Shown: positions 12,301-22,450 of the stretch, in pieces
Layout: the number at the start of each line of letters is the position of its first letter
Position numbering within the stretch: position 1 is the stretch's first letter
Source: Posidonia oceanica
Lineage: Eukaryota > Streptophyta > Magnoliopsida > Alismatales > Posidoniaceae
Reading direction: 5' to 3'
DNA: 64,000 bases
Assembly (NCBI GenBank): GCA_037176725.1
Contig: JAZBRS010000020.1
Coordinates: 85,320,001 to 85,384,000, forward strand
Translations under genes and position numbers: made by a program
Notes under the pieces: model-generated
What the model saw: only the letters and a program-made list of their open reading frames with translations
The model's database searches: none
What the model was told of the DNA's origin: nothing

Positions 12301-13791
12301 TCATGGATCATCTCCAGTGCCCAGATTGACTTCCTCTGTTTCTTCAGAGGCAGCCTTGGTCTGCTCCTCGTATTTCTTCATCATTTCTTCGAAGATGGCA
12401 AGGTCTACTGATTCTTCATCTGGGTCCTCTTCTGTATCCACCAGCTCAAAGACTTCATAGTTTCCAATGTTTTTGCAGCTGATATTTGACACTTCTTCGA
12501 CCAGGAAGATGGCATGCGACGTGGCTAGCTCCTGTGGCAATGCTGTGGTATAGTGACATACTCTTACAGTTTGGGTGATCGGCTCCTTCTTGTTCCGGCC
12601 TGCACACTTAGTAGAGTGATTAGATACCTTTTGCGAGGACACGGTGGTGGTTAGGCCGTCCCTGCCTTGTCCTCGTTTACCTTCCCCACTACTAACTAAA
12701 CTAGGAAGTAAATTGCTAGAAAGTAAATCATGCGAAAACAAAATGCAGGAATTAAATGCGGGAAAGAAATTATCTACAAGGGTAGGGGGTTTGCCACTAG
12801 TTTGCCTCCACGATGGAGGCGGTTTGCCATTGGGCGTTCAGTCTGTGGCCCCGGCCCCTTCTTGCTTAGAGGGGCAAGGCCGTAGGTTGCTGAAGAAACG
12901 GGTGAGCTTGCAAATGGGGTTGGAGTCCTCTACTTTGGTGTCTTCAGTGGAGGTTCCGAAGGAGTCGCTTGCTCGGATGTCTGGAGGTTGGGGAGTTTAA
13001 TCTGTGGCCTCGGTCCCTTTTTGCTTCGAGGGACATGGTCGTAGATTGTTGAAGAGGCAAGTGAGCTCACAGACAGGGTCGGAGTCCTCCGCTTCAGCGC
13101 CTTCAGTGGAGGTTCCGGAGGAATCGCTTGCTTGGATGTCCGGAGGCAAAGGAGCTTCTAGGGATGCAGGGAGAGCAGCAGGGACCTCTTCTGTGCAGGA
13201 GGTTGATGCTTCTTCCTCGGGCTTCGTCAAAGCGTTGAGGATGGTTGGAACTTCTACTAGGCAGGGAGAAGGAGTTAGTGCCATCTCGAGATCTATAAGA
13301 GCACCGAGGATGACGGGCTTAGGGGCTCTTGCGGCTGTTGTTGTTGCTGGGAAGTCAGGAACTGTGTCTGACACTTGCTTGTCGTGCACTTGCAGCTCGA
13401 CTGACATGAAGTGGTTGGCAAGTGACCATGCTAGAGGTTTGTTTGGATCTGGTTGCCCAAGGTACCCTAGCCCGGTACGACTGCGCTCCTCAGACATTTC
13501 AAGCACGTCCCTCATTCCTTGTTCCTGGCGGCCAAGTCCTTTCCCCGGGGTGTATCCTATCTTAAGGAGGATCTCCCAAGGCCTTTTCATGTGGTCGGGG
13601 TAATCGTATTGATTTATATCAATACTCTTGGGAGCAAAGACCTTTTTGACATTGTTTATGGCCTTGGTAGTTGAGTCCCTGATCAATGGTGCTGGCGTGG
13701 TAGTCAGGACTGTTACCAGGTGGGCTTCAGCTTCCACTGGCTCGTCTCCCCGTATTTTGATGATCTTCCCTTGGTAAGGGAACTTCATGCA
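12301..13791 (-). pseudogene. Element A linker between second protease and RT
   Basis: One frame continues from protease into RT. Just after the protease comes a G-patch-like stretch (LLKIGYTPGKGLGRQEQG, about 13570-13510) typical of Tat/Ogre polyproteins. An acidic, low-complexity tether follows, ending in EEMMKKYEEQTKAASEETEE before RT. A 53-codon segment is tandemly duplicated (separate entry). In-frame stops: TAA at 13792 and 12997, TGA at 12838 and 12301. In Ogre elements an intron lies in this part of the polyprotein; I could not identify splice sites here with confidence. Confidence 0.72.
12842..13159. repeat. 159-bp direct tandem duplication in pol linker
   Basis: Unit 1 12842-13000 and unit 2 13001-13159 both begin TCTGTGGCC on the plus strand and run in parallel, differing by scattered substitutions. 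159 bp is 53 codons, so the frame is kept. Both copies encode the phrase NLRPCPSKQ on the minus strand. Confidence 0.88.
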
Positions 13792-14325
13792 TTAGTGGCA
13801 TGGGGAGGTGACTGCCTTGATCTCTTCGATCCATTGACGCCCTAAGATGAGCCGATACGAGATTGGGGCATCGACTATTATCAGTTCTGTCTCCATTTGG
13901 AGAGGGCCAATGGTAACTTGGACAGTGATCTTTCCCAAGGCTGCTTTTTTGTTGTTGTCGTACCCTGATACATTTAAGGCTGCTGGTCATAATTGAGATT
14001 CTGTTAGCCTAACTAACTGCAAGGTTTCTAGGGAGCATACGTTTAAAGTTGCCCCGGTATCGACAAGCACACCAGAAAGTTTGTAACTGTTTATTACAAT
14101 AATAACACTTAAAAGTAAGGTCTTCCTCTTAGGAGGAGCTAATTCGGAGTCGGTGAAGATAACTGTAGGCTCCATGAACACAGCAGCGGCAACGGCGGCC
14201 AAAGCTTCAACGGGCATGTCCTCCAGTACCTGGGCTTTCTTTAATACCTCCATCAGGATATCTTGGTGCTTCTCCGAGGCTCTGATTAGCTCATAGATGG
14301 AGATCTTTGCTTGTGTCTTTTTGAG
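13792..14325 (-). pseudogene. Element A second aspartic protease (retropepsin) domain
   Basis: Retropepsin domain that would process the polyprotein. It has the active-site motif GVLVDTGATLNVCSLETL (about 14100-14035), a hydrophobic strand LIIVDAPISYRLILGR and the conserved ILGRQWI near the end. An in-frame TGA at 13987 cuts it. The sequence upstream (ISIYELIRASEKHQDIL) matches the region just before the single protease of element B, so this is the canonical protease. The catalytic Asp-Thr-Gly is intact. Confidence 0.88.
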
Positions 14326-14808
14326 CTACTCCAGGACGTCGAAGGTGCCTTCTATCCTCTGGGGTATGTGGAACTCTGGTTGAGGTGGGGAAATGGCTTG
14401 TTCTACATCAAGCGGAGGCGGTGCGACTTGGTTGGAGATCCGCCCAGTTCTTGTGATGGGGGCCTGCTGAGCCTGGTTGTGTTCTCCCTTGGCATGGCTG
14501 GACTTAAGCAGAGATAGAGTTTTCCTAAGAAGAGACTGCCCCTGGTTTATGGGCAGCTGAGATGAGCTCAACAATGCGGGCCTCTGGATCTGGGTATACC
14601 CCTGGGCTACTTGATCATTAGTGAGCTGCTGGAATCCTTGGATGCTTGGGGCTTCATCGTCCCCGTCATCGATCCAGCTGCCTGTGCCATTTGGTGCTGG
14701 ATCTCCCATGTGGAATCCCGCCAGATAAGGTCCCCAGATCATTTCCAGGGTTGTTTCATGGTCTACCTGGATGGTGATCATCTCGCCTTGGAACTTGAAC
14801 TTTAATAG
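14326..14808 (-). pseudogene. Element A Pro/Gln-rich linker between the two proteases
   Basis: Open frame in register with both protease domains, from MITIQVDHE to a TAG at 14326. It is rich in Gln, Pro and Ser, with no recognisable domain. The TAG at 14809 separates it from the upstream protease. Confidence 0.65.
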
Positions 14809-15207
14809 CTAGTGCGTCGGGGACGCAACTGCACATATTTCTGCTAGCCAAGTTCTCCCCAAGATCAATGGTTCTGCTAGTTCGCATTCTACTACCATGA
14901 CCTTGGTAATGCTGGTGAGGGGGTCGATGGTAATCGCCAGTTGGACTGTCCCTATCACCTCTGTTTGGCTATTATCAAAGCCCTTGCAGAAGATCCTCTC
15001 CCTGGTGATATCTTCTTCTTCGACGTCCAGGTAGTCGATTGTGTTCAGAGAGCACACACTGCAACTAGCCCCTGTGTCCACAAGTATGCCAGGGAGGAGG
15101 TAGCAGTTGACCTCTACGGTGATCACCAAAGGCCAGAGCTATTTCTCCGGAGTGGGTAGTTCTGAGTCCTTGAAGACTATATTTCTCCACTCATATTCCT
15201 TGATAAT
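14809..15207 (-). pseudogene. Element A first (extra) aspartic protease domain
   Basis: A second, separate retropepsin fold upstream of the canonical one. It has the active site GILVDTGASCSVCSLNTI, an inner strand EVIGTVQLAITID and a terminal PLILGRTWL. It is clearly paralogous to the domain at 13792-14325: both start with a (V/I)xFxDSEL phrase, then a ~40-residue block ending in the DTG motif and xSLxT. In-frame TAGs lie at about 15148 and at 14809. Usual Tat elements have one protease, so this looks like an internal duplication that then diverged. Confidence 0.85.
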
Positions 15208-15210
15208 TTT

Positions 15211-17426
15211 CTAGGCTAGCTCGAAGGGATCTGTCTTGCCATTTTGTTCTTGGGATTGGCCTTCTCCTGGGAGGAAATTGAAGCACTTGAGGAGCTCGAG
15301 GTCATCTTCCTCGCTTTCTTCGTCTTGTGCTGCCTCTATTGGGAATTCCCATTCTATGGATCCCTGTTCAGAGCACACCTCGATGTCATTGTTTTCCACA
15401 ATGGAGGAAGCCAGCTCTAGTTCTGATTCAATTAGGCACATGGTGACGGTCTCGGCCTCAGGTGGACTACCTTTTGTCTCTAGGTGCGCCACCGAGTGAT
15501 TAGGCAGAGGGTTCTGGTATATCTGTAACTTGTGTTGCCCCGTCCTGGCCTCTTTTAGTCTGTCTTTGAGGGCCGACCACATTATTTCTCCCTTATCATT
15601 TAGATCATATATTCGATCTTTTAACACATAACATTCTTCAAGTGTGTGCCCATTTTTCTGGTGGTATGCACAGTACTTGGTCATGTTTGCGTTGGGAGCA
15701 TTTGGTTTTGGCACTAGGAATTGTAAGTCCCCACTTTCGATCAGCATCTTGAAGATGTCTGGGATCGTCTCTGGAAGTGGTGGGTAGCTTTGTCTCCTTG
15801 GTCCTCTAGGTGCCTGTGGAGGAGGAACATTATGGTAGTCCCTCTGCCCTTGCGGTGGTGCTTTGTATTGACCATTGTTCTACCCCTGTTGGGCATTTAC
15901 CGAGGGATTAGGGTGCTGGGGTTGGAACTGTTGGAATGGCTGCCTCTGTTGTTCCACTTGATATTGAGGCTGCTGGAAAGGTTGCCCTTTCCATCCCCTT
16001 TGATGCTGCGTGGCTAGTTGTGCCATGTTGCCAGTGACACCTTCTATTGTATGTCCCGCAGTCTTCTTCCGGCTTTTCGCTTCGAGCTCTAGGAATGGTA
16101 GCTCTTCTCTGTTCCGCATCACCTTGGCGGCCCGCTCATATAACTATGGATAGGTGTGGAAGTCACCTACCAATAGTCCAGCTCTGAGTGCTCCTGTGGT
16201 ATTTCTTGTGATTATTTCCACAGCTTGGCCTTCAGGTATGTAGCACTCTGGCCTAGTGGCCATGTCCCTCCACCGACTAGCGAAGGTGACGAAGTCCTCA
16301 TTTGATCTCATCCTCTCAGCTGTGAGGTCGCCTACAGTGGGTTTGTGTGGCACCCGGTGATTGTACTGATTTAGAAATTTCTCCTCAATTATCCTAAAAT
16401 CCCGGAGATCATAGGAAGTCAGGGTGTCAAACCACTTTAAGGCTTCTCCCTCAAGTGTCTTGAAGAAGAGGTATGCAGTGAGCCCGTCGTCATAATGGTA
16501 TGGCAGAGTATCCATAGTGAAGGCAGCTATGTGGTTCCTGGGATCCTCTATACCGTTATATCTCTTCATTTTTGGCATTTAAACCCTAGGGGAAGGGCAA
16601 AGTGAGGGAACTTGGAGATGTCGTAGCCGATGGGCGTCTTTGAAGTGACTCAGGCCTCCGTTAGTGCTTCGGCAATCATCCTCTTAAGATCAGTCCCTAG
16701 TGCGGCGTAATGCCTCTAGCTCAGCTACTGGTGTGTCTGTGGGAATGGTGGTAGTGATGGGTTATGTTGTGGATGGAAGAATGATGATTGGGGTCGTGTA
16801 GGGTAGTAAGGTGTGTTAATGGGTGGTTGTTGTGGATGGAAGAATGATGGTGGAGGTGGAGTGGGATAGTATGGTGTGTTAGCGGGAGGTTGTGGTAGGT
16901 ATGGGGTTGTGTATGGCGAAGTTGGATGGATATAAGGGTAGGTGGGCGTCGTGTGGTATGCTGGATAGGAGCCTTGGTTAGGGAAGGTAGGGTTAGGTGT
17001 GGCGTGTGTGTAGACGGGCGTATGGAATAGGTGGTTGTGGTGTTCTTGGAGGGTGGAGGTTTGTGGGCTTGTATGCGTGAAATGTTGTTGTTGAGCCAGG
17101 GATTGTCGAACCTTGTAGGTCTCCTCCTCAGTCGGGTAGGAAGTAGTCACAACGGGAGGCACAACGTTAGAAGTCGCCTCGGGACGTGTGAACTCGAGCG
17201 GGATGTTCATTGTTCGGGACTGATCCACCTCCCCTCCTTCTTCATTTGCATCAATGTGGTAATCGAAAGGGATGGAGGCGTGTGGGAATTTTCACCGGCC
17301 GGCAGCTCGTGAGAAGCCGGGGGATCCTGGCCCTTCCATCTGTGAGGTTGAGCCTCTGAAGAAAGACCCATCTAGGCCTGGGCCCTGCTGTGCCATGGAG
17401 GTGGAGGTAGTGCTCGTGTGCTCCAT
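15211..17426 (-). pseudogene. Element A Gag
   Basis: Capsid/nucleocapsid polyprotein. The likely start is the ATG at 17426. The N-terminal part is low complexity, rich in Pro, Tyr, His and Thr. The retrotransposon gag domain lies at 16578-16144 (KRYNGIEDPRNHI, LEGEALKWFDTL, RMRSNEDFVTFASRWRDMA). A CHHC-type zinc knuckle follows at about 15680 (YCAYHQKNGHTLEECY). One frameshift is needed at about 16580; before it there are stops (around 17290, 16725 and others), after it TAGs at 16142, 15880 and 15211. Several of these stops sit where a Gln codon is likely (CAG to TAG). Confidence 0.88.
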
Positions 17427-18030
17427 TGTTCTTTTCTCCTTTTTTTTCTCTTTTTCTTTTGTTTTTTTTCTTTTGCTTTTTTTTGCTTTTGTCTTTTCTT
17501 TTTCTTTTTTTTTTTGCTTTTTTGCTTTTGCCTTTCTAGACTATTACAAAAGATAAAAAAAAAAAATTATAGACTCAAGGAACACTAATTAATACAGACT
17601 CGATGGAATTTGAAAAAATTAATAGAAATTGAAACAGTCTGTGCTTATAGTCCTGTGATCAGTAATGTGCATAATCCCTGCAAGCAATGCACTGAAACGT
17701 AAGTCCCTGATAGTCGCCTGTTTTACAGGCGGCCGGACAAGTCGCCGATTTCACCAGTAGCTCAACGAGGCGCCTCCTGAACTGGCGACTGTGCCCCTTG
17801 TTCAGTTAGCAAACTAGGTCTGTCTTGGACAAACCACGCAACAGTCAAGAAAGAAAATGAGAGCAGGTTTCAAACAATGCGTTGCTTTTACTTGTTTAAG
17901 TGTTTAATTAATGGATTGATTAATTAAACCTGCGTGGGTCACAAGTAACTGGGATTGGTTGGCTTTAAGGTACTTCTCCTTGACCTTCACTAGGGTCCAC
18001 CAAGAGGGGCCTAGATGGGGGGCTTGTCTC
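17427..18030. other. Leader region of element A
   Basis: Untranslated sequence between the gag start and the LTR. It contains T-rich and A-rich runs (17440-17560) and short inverted phrases GTCGCC/GGCGAC (about 17710-17800). No primer-binding site of the kind seen at 26107 or 29543 occurs next to the LTR end at 18031. Confidence 0.5.
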
Positions 18031-21000
18031 TGTAGTAATCCCGGTGTTCAGATCGTCCATGCACACTGCCAAAGCTCGTGTGCACCAATTAGAATCAGGT
18101 TCACTATTAGCGGCTGTGTCCGAGTAGGAAGACTTGACTCGAAAACACTTAAAAAAGGAAAAAAAAAGGAAAGAAAAGAAGAAGATAAGACAAATCAGAG
18201 TCACCACCGTTTCTATTAAGTCAGGAGACAAGGAAAACCAAGGAAATGCGTGAATAAACACGCAAAACTAAGCAAAAGATGTAATGCAAAGCAATGCAAG
18301 GGAAAAGAGATGCAAATGAATGCAAATGATATGACTCATGCCTAGGATAAGGGCAATATGGTCATTGCAGGCCAAGAGAAAAAGCAAGGACTCCTGTTAC
18401 GTGCGAGGAAGGTGTTAGGCACCCCCGACACGCCCGAGAATCGGTCTTTCTAGGCTTACGCTCGCATACACAGGGAAATGCAGATTTTGAATGCCTAAGT
18501 GCCATGAATGCCTAATTAATACTCATAGGTGTGCTCTAAGTGATGGAATGCAATGCAAGGAATTAAACGTGTAATCTAAGCGCTCAGCAACGCTGTCTGT
18601 GTTCCGAACCGGGCGAACCCTAGTTCGTGAGAACTCTAGGCAGTAAGCATCACTGCCCTATATGCAAATGTAGGTGATAAAACAAAACATCGGTAAAACC
18701 AAGCAATGTAGGCGACATGCAGAAGAAAACAGCATAAAACACCCAAAATGGTGCGAGAAAAGGAAGTCGGCACGCAAAACGGTGCAAGAAAAGAAGCAGG
18801 CACGTAAAACAGTGCGAAAATCAAAGTAGGCATGCCAAACGGTGCGAAAAGCAAAGTAGGTATGCAAAATGGTGCGAAAAACAAAGCAGGCACGCAAAAT
18901 GGTGCGAAAAACAAAGTCAGCATGCAAAACGGTGCAAGAAACAAGGCAGGCACGCAAAACGGTGCAAGAAACAAAGTAGGCACACAAAATGGTGCCAAAG
19001 CAAGCGAAATAACACATCGATAAAGCCATGCAGATGCAGATGCAAAATCATGCAAAGGAAAGAGCAAGTGAAGCAAGGAGAGGCAAGGGGTGCAAGTGTG
19101 AGGACCAACACCGCTTAAGGGCCACACAATGCAGGTGTGAAGACCTACAAAGGGGAAAGGAAGCAAGTAGAGGGATCACCACTAATCTGTGACTGTTTCC
19201 CACCAAAGTGTCTCACGATGTGTCTCGCACGCTGCCAAAAGCTCGTGGTGCAATCGGATCGTGGAAAAGGGGGAAGAAGGTCGCAATTAGTAGTGAATCT
19301 AGGGGAAACTCGACCCAAAGATACCAAGAGTACGCGAAAAGGGAAGATAGAGTTGATAGGTAAGAAGAGGGAGTCCTAATCTACATGCTCGAGAAAACGA
19401 GAAGCAGAAACAATGCATGCAATGCAAATGATGTGCAAAAGATGCTGTGCAGGAGTTCAGAAGGACTTACCTTGGAGATCTGAAGCCTGATCTGAGAAAT
19501 GCTTGGTCTGCATTGAAGTGCGCTACACCGGGGTTGTCCAGGTAACTTGGTTGTGAAGATCTGGCGGTCCAATCAGAAGATATGCAGGCTTCAAGGCAGA
19601 AGGCTCAAGAATAGGGGAGAAGAATGGATCTAAGTGTAAAAGGGGTCTTAAGAGTGTGCAAAATAGGTCCTCCCACATACATGAGAGCTAGGAGTGCTTA
19701 AGTGTGTGCAGAGATGCTAAATGCAGTGATGCATGAGTGTAATGCATGCAAAAAATGCAAGAAAAGACCTATATGCAGTGTTTTAGAAAAGTTAAGGACC
19801 GATATGCAAGTTTTTGAAAAAGTTAGGGACCTATATGCAAAGATTTTGAAAACTTAGGGGTCTAAATGCAAAGTTTTTGAAAAGTTGAGGGTCTGGATGC
19901 AATTAAAATAAAATGCAGGGTCTGAAATGCAATTTAATAAGGTAAAACATGCATTTAAATGATTTTTGTAAACATGCAATGGACTGAAATGCAATTTGAA
20001 AACATGTAGGGGCTAAAATGTAATTTTATAAGGTAAAACATGCTCTTAAATGATTTCTGTAAACATGCTAAGGACTGGAATGCAATTTTGAATCATGTAG
20101 GGGCTAAAATGCAATTTTATAAGGTAAAACATGCAAATAAAATGATCAGTGCATGCAAATGAAGGACTAAAGTGCAAAAATCAAAAAAGATGGGATAAAA
20201 ATGCAATGTAGTATGGAAAAATAAGAAATTAAATGAGTTGATGAACTGGACAGAGGACTAAATAGCAAATAAAATAAACAGGAGGGCTAAAAAGCAATTT
20301 AATAAGGTAAAAACAGATGATTAAATGACATTTAACAACCACAGGACTAAAATGCAAAAATAAAAAGCTACTGGACTAAAAAAAACAAGCAGAAAAAACA
20401 TTTGAACTACAGCAGGACCATAATGCAAATAAAATAAATGGCAAGACTAGAAATTAAAAAACAGAAACTTATTTTAAACTAGAACAAGACTAAAATGTAA
20501 ATAAAATAAATGGCAGGACTGGAAATTAAAAGATAGAAACTTATTTTGAACTAAGGCTGGACTAAAAAGTAAATAAAACAAATAACTGGGCTAGAATTAA
20601 AGAAAAGTAAAAAAGCTGTAACTGCAGAGAACTAAAGAGTAAATAAGAAAACATGTTGGGCTGGAAATAAAATAAACTTAAAGCTTTTACACAGCAGGAG
20701 GATTAACATGCAAATTAGCAAGACTATAGGTTTTTTATGCAATTTCATATAGTTTTATTTTAGATTTAAATGATTCTTAAACAATGGCAGGACCGGAAAG
20801 CAAATAAACAGAAATGCAAGGTAGAAATGCAATTTATGGCAAAGTATGCATGCAAAACAAAAATAAATGCACAGGGAAAGAAAGAAAAGAGGGCACTGTA
20901 GCAAAGCGCTAACAGTGGCCGAAGACGGAGAAGACGGGCTGCTGGTGAGGCGCAGAGGCGGTGGCTAGCTGCTCCGGAGCTGCACGGAGGTCGGAGCTGC

Positions 21001-22450
21001 GTTGGCGGGCCATGATGTGGCCTGAAGCTGGCCGGAGAGGGCGGCGGAGCTTCATAGGACATTTGGAAGCAGATCGGAGGAATGCGGCGTCGGTGGTGGA
21101 AACTGAGGACGGAGCTGTGCTCCTGGAAGCTCCCCGAAGCTCGGACGATCAACGGCAAAGCTTTCTGCTGCTGGAGTGGCGATTCGGGTGCAGAGCTCGC
21201 TGGAGAAGACGGGTCAACGACGGCACTGACTCCGGGCGACGGGAAGTAGAAGCCTATTCTAAGGGGCGGAGAGGCTGAAGAAGAAGAAAATTAGACTAAT
21301 GGGAGGAGGAGGCACTTGATTTGACGTCCGGAGTGCTCCCTCGACGTAGGCTGCTTCAGCAGAGGCCGCGAAGGTGGGCTGACTGGTGCGGGCGTCGTCG
21401 GTGGCTCGCAAGCGTCTGGAACTACTCCACGCGGTCCTCCGGAGCTCGCTGGATGCTCGGATGGAAGCTCTGATGACCGGTGGAAGAAATGGCAACTTTG
21501 GGTGCACTAGTGACAGCCGAAGATGGGGGGAGGTCTGTGTTGCTCCTTAGGTCGATTGGAAGCTGCTGGTGGACTTCTGGAGGTTAGGTGAAGGTATAGG
21601 AATGCTTAGGTTGGGTCATGGGCTGTTGGGTTGGAAGATTGCTGGTGGGGTGATTTCGGGCAGAAAACTGGGACGACTGTTTGTGGTGTTGGGTTTGAAC
21701 TGTGGTGAGAGTTGAAGGTGAAGCTTGAGTGGGTTGGAGAGCTGGTGTTCAGGCGAGTCGGGTGCTGGAATTTGGGAAGGTTTCGGGGTCAGTGGTGCTG
21801 GGAATTCTGGAAGAGGTGGAGTTGGGTTGCTGTGGAGGACAGATGGGTGTTTGGGGGTGATTCTGGGTTGGTCTTGGGCATGGAAGGATGGAGGTGGATG
21901 CTGGGATTCTGGGTGAGGTTCGGGGTGGATTTTGAAGAGAATTGGAGGACTGTGAAGGCTTGGTTTTAGGGGGATGAAGGAGGAAGAAGATGCTGATTTT
22001 TCTACTAAGGAAGAGGAGGAGAATGCAAGAGGCTCTCACGCTCCAAAAGGTGGTTGAGGAGGGCCGAGGGTTCTGGTTTTATCAGGACGGCTAAGGAGTT
22101 GAGTGCGCTTGTGGATTTTGAAATCCATCGGCGCCGAACACTGCAGCTGATGGAGGGGAGACCGGCGAGATGACTGGCAATTAATGCCACCGGAGAAAGG
22201 GCTGAGAGAAGAAAGAGGAGAGGTGAGCTGTAGGTTGATTGGATGGAGAGGGAATTTTGATTTCAAAGGGGAGGAGGGAATGCTGTTGCAGCTAGTTGCA
22301 AGAAGAAAACAGAAGAAGCAGAAGAAGAAGAAGGAAGGAAGAAGAAAGAAGGAGGGAAGGGTGGAGGAGGAAGGGTGCTGGCAGTGGGCCGGGCCTTGTG
22401 CGGATGGAAAGAAAGAAAGAAAAAAAGAAAAGAAAGAGAGGAGGGAGATC
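18031..22450 (-). mobile_element. Family-1 LTR, 3' and middle part (truncated at ~22450)
   Basis: It begins (LTR 3' end on the minus strand) at 18031 with TGTAGTAATCCCGGTG and follows the solo LTR from 40044 onward: the conserved core (about 18390-18470), the 30-bp tandem array, the AAATGCAA-rich part and the GC-rich part. It stops in the purine-rich tract near 22450, where the sequence changes to gag of element C. The last ~1.3 kb, including the TGTTGACACC end, is missing. Its position to the right of gag fits the 5' LTR of element A, but no PBS adjoins it. Confidence 0.85.
18735..18995. repeat. 30-bp tandem array in family-1 LTR
   Basis: About eight copies of a unit containing CAAAACGGTGCGAAAAACAA, with spelling variants. 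The same array occurs at about 40750-40985 in the solo LTR. Confidence 0.85.

Noticed and set aside
8989..17426. Reassigned or suppressed amber codons as a biological code change
   Set aside because: TAG excess is explained by CAG-to-TAG and TGG-to-TAG changes in methylated DNA. TGA and TAA stops and some frameshifts also occur, and there is no suppressor tRNA in the window.
18636..19166. Long minus-strand frames of Cys/Phe/Leu-rich repeats (also 40589-41165, 51610-52085, 28514-28980)
   Set aside because: They are translations of the short tandem arrays in the LTRs. All frames of the array are open, and the peptides follow the repeat unit rather than any protein family.
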